A DNA stretch of 50,192 bases from assembly GCA_905214865.1 (NCBI GenBank), contig CAJMNO010000017.1, positions 1 to 50,192 of the forward strand, written 5' to 3'. Numbering within the stretch: position 1 is the first letter of the stretch; each line of letters opens with the position of its first letter. The position numbers and the translations under genes were made by a program. Shown here piece by piece: positions 47,818-50,192 of the stretch. The notes under the pieces are model-generated. The model saw only the letters and a list, made by a program, of their open reading frames with translations, was not told the DNA's origin and made no database searches. The DNA comes from an uncultured bacterium. GTDB lineage: Bacteria; Actinomycetota; Coriobacteriia; Coriobacteriales; Atopobiaceae.

Positions 47818-48129
47818 TCACCCCTTCCCGGCACGGCAGGCGGAAGGTCGTGGGGTCAAAGTCTGTCCCAGGTACTGCTTGCCGAGCGCAAGGAGCATGG
47901 AGCGGTCGCCGTCGAGGGCGGCCGAAATCTGCGCGTCCCTGAGCGCGGCTCGTCCCTGCGCGGCGAAGTGCGCGCTTGCCTCGTCGAACCCCATGCCGAA
48001 CGCGTCCTTGCACAGGGCGTCGAGGTCGGAGTCCGCGCACTCGAGCACGGCGCAGACCTCCTCGCGCCCGTTGAACTGCCTGAGCAGCGCCGCCGCGCGC
48101 TCCGCCTTGGAGTCGTCCCACGTCACCAT
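47818..48129 (-). CDS. Phage terminase small subunit-like protein
   Basis: The 103-residue protein begins MVTWDDSKAERAAALL and has CADSDLDALCKDAFGMGFDEASAHFAAQGRAALRDAQISAALDGDRSMLLALGKQYLGQ, a pattern seen in small terminase subunits of Siphovirus-like phages that sit after an HNH gene. Its ATG overlaps the HNH stop (ATGGTGA), so it is coupled. The usual large terminase, portal and capsid genes are not downstream; instead an XRE gene and the tRNA follow. It may be a truncated prophage or a satellite. Confidence 0.6.
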   Translation of the reverse strand: MVTWDDSKAERAAALLRQFNGREEVCAVLECADSDLDALCKDAFGMGFDEASAHFAAQGRAALRDAQISAALDGDRSMLLALGKQYLGQTLTPRPSACRAGKG

Positions 48130-48452
48130 CTCTGCGAGGTCACCACCGTCTCGGGCCCGGCCGTTCCCATCTCGAGCTCGCCCGGCAGCCTGTTGCCCTT
48201 GGCCTTGTTGCACCTGCGGCAGAGCACCTGCACGTTGTCCGGGTCGAGGCACGCCCTGCGCCTCAGCTCCTCGGGGAGCCTGGACACGGGCACTATCTCG
48301 TCGAGCTCGGCGGAGTTTGGGAGGTACGGGTGGTCCCAGTCGAGGAGCGCGCCGCACTCCGGGCAGCGCTCGTACATCGCCCTGAGCCTAGCCCTCAGCT
48401 TCCTCCTGGCGTTGCCGTTGGCGTATCGGGGGTTGGTTCCGCGTCGGGACAT
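48123..48452 (-). CDS. HNH endonuclease
   Basis: The 109-residue protein has the HNH fold: CPECG, DEIVPVSRL (in place of the first His, D-E-I-V-P), NVQVLCRRCNKAKGN with the two zinc cysteines and Asn. Phage HNH nucleases beside terminases help in packaging-site cleavage. A basic N-terminus precedes it. GGGGGG lies upstream of the ATG, right after a long leader hairpin (48467-48526). The promoter is probably at 48558. Confidence 0.85.
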   Translation of the reverse strand: MSRRGTNPRYANGNARRKLRARLRAMYERCPECGALLDWDHPYLPNSAELDEIVPVSRLPEELRRRACLDPDNVQVLCRRCNKAKGNRLPGELEMGTAGPETVVTSQRW

Positions 48453-48466
48453 AGCTCTGACCCCCC

Positions 48467-48526
48467 AACATGAACCGAAGTCGCGCGGACTCCGCCGCGC
48501 GACCGAGCGAAGCGAGGGTTCATGTT
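48467..48526 (-). repeat. Nested inverted repeat in the HNH leader
   Basis: AACATGAACC (48467-48476) pairs with GGTTCATGTT (48517-48526). Inside, GTCGCGCGG (48480-48488) pairs with CCGCGCGAC (48495-48503). The whole would form a long hairpin in the 5' leader of the HNH/terminase unit, directly upstream of its Shine-Dalgarno sequence. Confidence 0.7.
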
Positions 48527-48557
48527 ACCCCCTCCGGGGCACATGCTCCGAGTCTAC

Positions 48558-48621
48558 CTTATACACCCGAAACGCGGTCTCATCCAGTGTCATCGCATCT
48601 CATTTGATGTCATTCGATGTC
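48558..48621 (-). promoter_or_regulatory. Promoter with 10-base phased ATGA array upstream
   Basis: On the minus strand TATAAG (48563-48558) is a -10 box for the HNH gene. Upstream, ATGA occurs at exact 10-base steps (plus-strand TCAT at 48580, 48590, 48600 and 48610), with decamers ATGACATCAA, ATGAGATGCG, ATGACACTGG, ATGAGACCGC. Such helical phasing suggests a protein-binding array for an activator or repressor. Confidence 0.55.
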
Positions 48622-49123
48622 AACTTTCCCAGACAGGCACGCTCCGGCGTGAGGCCATGGCCCCAGTGGTCGTCCCGACGGCGGACTGGCGGCGCTCGCG
48701 TGGTGGTCTGAGAGGGGAGGGGTGGCCCGCACGCCGCCGAGGCCGGACCCGTCCGCACATCGCACGTAGCCGGGCCCCTCGGGGGCTGCACGATAACGGT
48801 GGCGACCTGCGGATTTTCCCGATTCGCGCTTGACTTTTCCCCTCGGGGGGAGATTGGCACTATGCCGCGGTGGTCGCTGGTGGGCAGGGGGAGGGTACCC
48901 CCCCAGGGTATACCGACGCCCCGGGGACGATTGCATCCCTGATGCCAATCGAATTTTTGAAAGTGAGAATCCTTATCAAACGCAAAAGCGCACAAAAGCA
49001 CATCAACCAAGCGCAAGTGTCACCAATGGCTAACACTCTCCCTCTCCCCATGCGCCCCCCACGTACCCCCATGGGGTAGGTGGTACCAATGCGCTAGCTA
49101 GTAGCGTCCTTGTACCTACACGC
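48622..49123. other. Gene-free stretch of the element, with small repeats
   Basis: No convincing gene is present. CAAAAGC occurs twice 10 bases apart (48983, 48993) and CAAGCGC once more at 49008. A hairpin CCAC-TACCCC/GGGGTA-GTGG spans 49059-49083. TTGACT near 48831 has no partner at proper spacing. The sequence becomes A/T-rich after about 48930. Confidence 0.4.
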
Positions 49124-49158
49124 AAAAGGAAAGGGCGCGCGGCCAATGCCTCGCGCCC
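49124..49158 (-). terminator. Terminator of the XRE gene at 49183
   Basis: On the minus strand GGGCGCG/CGCGCCC with a 12-base loop is followed by TTTCCTTTTGC. It lies 25 bases after the stop. Confidence 0.75.
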
Positions 49159-49182
49159 CTCACTCATCGACTATCTGAATCT

Positions 49183-49425
49183 CTAACACGCGCTTTTATG
49201 TGGTGGGTCTATCACTCCCTCAACCATCCCCGTCTCACGGTTTACCAGCTGAACATCAAAACCGCAAACATCAGCGACGTCCGCAACCGTTGCCAACAGC
49301 GGGCGCGTGTGATTTACAGCTGAATTCCTCGCCCATTCTGGAGACTTTCCAAGCTCTCTAGAGACCTTTCCATACGAAAGGCCAGACGCTTTTATAAGGT
49401 ATCCAAGAACGTCTCTCGAATCCAC
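49183..49425 (-). CDS. Small XRE/Cro-like HTH protein
   Basis: The 80-residue protein has a helix-turn-helix (LIKASGLSYGKVSRELGKSPEWARNSAV) and a C-terminal ADVADVCGFDVQLVNRETG segment, typical of small phage repressors. The GTG start follows GAGGGGAG. A perfect palindrome CCCAGAT-T-ATCTGGG lies 19 bases upstream, likely its operator. Codon use is more A/T-rich than the chromosome, consistent with transfer. Confidence 0.8.
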   Translation of the reverse strand: MDSRDVLGYLIKASGLSYGKVSRELGKSPEWARNSAVNHTRPLLATVADVADVCGFDVQLVNRETGMVEGVIDPPHKSAC

Positions 49426-49443
49426 CTATACTCCCCTCGTTAG

Positions 49444-49458
49444 CCCAGATTATCTGGG
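49444..49458. promoter_or_regulatory. Palindromic operator CCCAGATTATCTGGG
   Basis: A perfect 7-1-7 palindrome just upstream of the XRE gene. Half-site-like ATTATCTGA or CTATCTGA recur at 49564 and 49174. Autoregulation by the adjacent HTH protein is an inference. Confidence 0.55.
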
Positions 49459-49874
49459 AAAACATTCTACCAATCACACCTTATATATATAGTCCCCAAG
49501 TACAATTGCGTACGAATTGTGAATGTCCACAAGTACCCTTGTCCCCAAGGTTGATTGGGGGCATTATCTGAATCGCGCCGAGGGAAACCGAAGCCCCAAC
49601 GAAACCCCGACAAATCGGAGAATCAGCGGAGCGACGGCAACCCGAAACCAAGGGAAACCAAGGCAAGGCGGCGAACCTCAAGAATCGAATACAAACCCCC
49701 GCCAACATCGCGGCGACAAAAACCGGAAAGCTGAAAAAGGCGTTCGATAGCGCGGGGAAGCACCAACGCATGAAAGCACGACTAGAAACGCTCCACCGAA
49801 TACAGGCGGGGCGGGCGATGCAATGCGAGGTAGGCGGGCGTGACCGTCTCCGAACCCGGGTTAGGAGACGGCAG
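49459..49874. other. A/T-rich region with promoters, a dyad and a decayed open frame
   Basis: TTATATATATAG near 49481 may hold -10 boxes in both directions. ACAATT/AATTGT (49502-49520) forms a dyad around CGTACG. An open frame from about 49570 to 49874 continues into the peptide gene at 49875; it reads as a basic, protein-like sequence but has no start codon before 49770, where an ATG lacks a ribosome site. It may be a remnant of a gene that lost its start. A frame at 49523 also lacks a ribosome site. Confidence 0.4.
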
Positions 49875-49997
49875 ATGAAAGAGCTAAACGAGATTCTTCA
49901 AACTCTTAATCTAATGACCCAACTTGTAATCCTAGTTCTAAAGCTCGCAAGGGCGATTAAGAACTCGCGAACAACAAGAAAGCCCCCGCGCGAATAA
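49875..49997 (+). CDS. Small hydrophobic/basic peptide (40 residues), related in layout to that at 10973
   Basis: ATG with AGGAGA upstream starts a 40-residue peptide: a short charged start, a hydrophobic helix (ILQTLNLMTQLVILVLKLA) and a basic tail (KNSRTTRKPPRE). A terminator hairpin begins within its last codons. The layout is the same as the 42-residue peptide at 10973, and both have ILxxL near the start of the helix. Such peptides in mobile elements can be type I toxins or holin-like; no function is known here. The same frame is open from 49770, without a good ribosome site. Confidence 0.6.
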   Translation: MKELNEILQTLNLMTQLVILVLKLARAIKNSRTTRKPPRE

Positions 49998-50008
49998 CGT
50001 AGGGGCTT
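49980..50008 (+). terminator. Terminator overlapping the 40-residue peptide gene
   Basis: AAGCCCC and GGGGCTT form a 7-base-pair stem around a 15-base loop, followed by CTACCC. The 5' arm lies inside the coding sequence. The T-tract is short. Confidence 0.6.
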
Positions 50009-50120
50009 CTACCCAACCCAATCAATAGACATTGAACGGGTTCGGGGACGGGGAGAATCCGTCCGCCTATCTCGCATTGTACCGCCAACGAACAAAGACG
50101 ACAAGAGAGGGGAGTTATCT

Positions 50121-50192
50121 ATGTCCACTAAGAGCTCAACCTCGAATTCAGACTTCACCCGAACGCTTCTCAAAGTCATCCGAACTAGTACG
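50121..50192 (+). CDS. Start of a gene cut by the window edge
   Basis: ATG preceded by GAGAGGGGAG (spacing about 6) opens a frame MSTKSSTSNSDFTRTLLKVI that runs off the window after 24 codons. The Ser/Thr-rich start is not diagnostic. It belongs to the element beyond tRNA-Phe. Confidence 0.5.
   Translation, partial: MSTKSSTSNSDFTRTLLKVIRTST

Noticed and set aside
48983..49015. Plasmid-type iterons (CAAAAGC repeats)
   Set aside because: Only two exact copies 10 bases apart and one loose copy; no replication initiator gene in view.
49523..49750. 75-residue Arg/Pro/Gln-rich open frame
   Set aside because: No Shine-Dalgarno sequence and low-complexity composition; competing frame equally open.

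Overview
The window comes from a GC-rich bacterial chromosome. The dense, overlapping gene packing, T-box-controlled pheST, D-lactate fermentation gene, Gram-positive style Tad/Flp pilus locus and extended -10 promoters (TGnTANNNT) best fit a fermentative actinobacterium of the Coriobacteriia (Olsenella/Atopobium-like). That placement is inference; no rRNA or marker search was possible.

Left part (1-14000): a small array of about 40-base palindromically arranged repeats at the edge; an esterase with a histone-H1-like Lys/Ala/Pro tail; a GIY-YIG nuclease-like protein; a DUF2130 coiled-coil protein; a kinase-less membrane PASTA protein; an M20 peptidase; a coupled lipase-glycerol kinase pair; a small Cys-rich protein and a macro-domain protein; a 42-residue hydrophobic peptide gene with its own terminator; MscL with a zinc-ribbon tail; Dtd and an M32 carboxypeptidase.

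Central part (14000-34700): central metabolism and housekeeping. A ROK glucokinase, a stand-alone fructose-type EIIA, 1-phosphofructokinase, class II aldolase, a DeoR regulator and a HAD phosphatase form a sugar cluster. pheST follows with a Phe T-box leader (specifier TTC). Then come a putative zinc-dependent phospholipase C-like protein, a GntR regulator, ferritin, a GH13 amylase, pyruvate kinase, D-lactate dehydrogenase, a Ca2+-type P-ATPase starting at TTG, and the ribosome-assembly GTPase RsgA.

Tad region (34680-44907): a tightly overlapping operon for a Flp/Tad type IVc pilus: cpaB, cpaE/tadZ, cpaF/tadA, tadB, tadC, a Flp pilin, a small secreted protein, a second Flp-like prepilin, TadE-like, a large TadG-like and a TadE/F-like protein, ending with DUF192 and FHA/zinc-ribbon genes. 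Its 340-base leader folds into several hairpins, the last of which occludes the cpaB ribosome binding site.

Right part (45000-50192): a DUF2207 membrane protein and a small RDAC-like protein, then tRNA-Phe(GAA) with promoter and terminator. Beyond the tRNA the sequence changes character. It carries an XRE regulator, a phage HNH nuclease coupled to a terminase-small-subunit-like gene, a helically phased 10-base repeat array, another XRE gene with a palindromic operator, a second small hydrophobic peptide gene resembling the one at 10973, and a gene running off the window. This looks like a phage or satellite-type element, or its remnant, lodged next to tRNA-Phe; no integrase or second att copy lies in the window.
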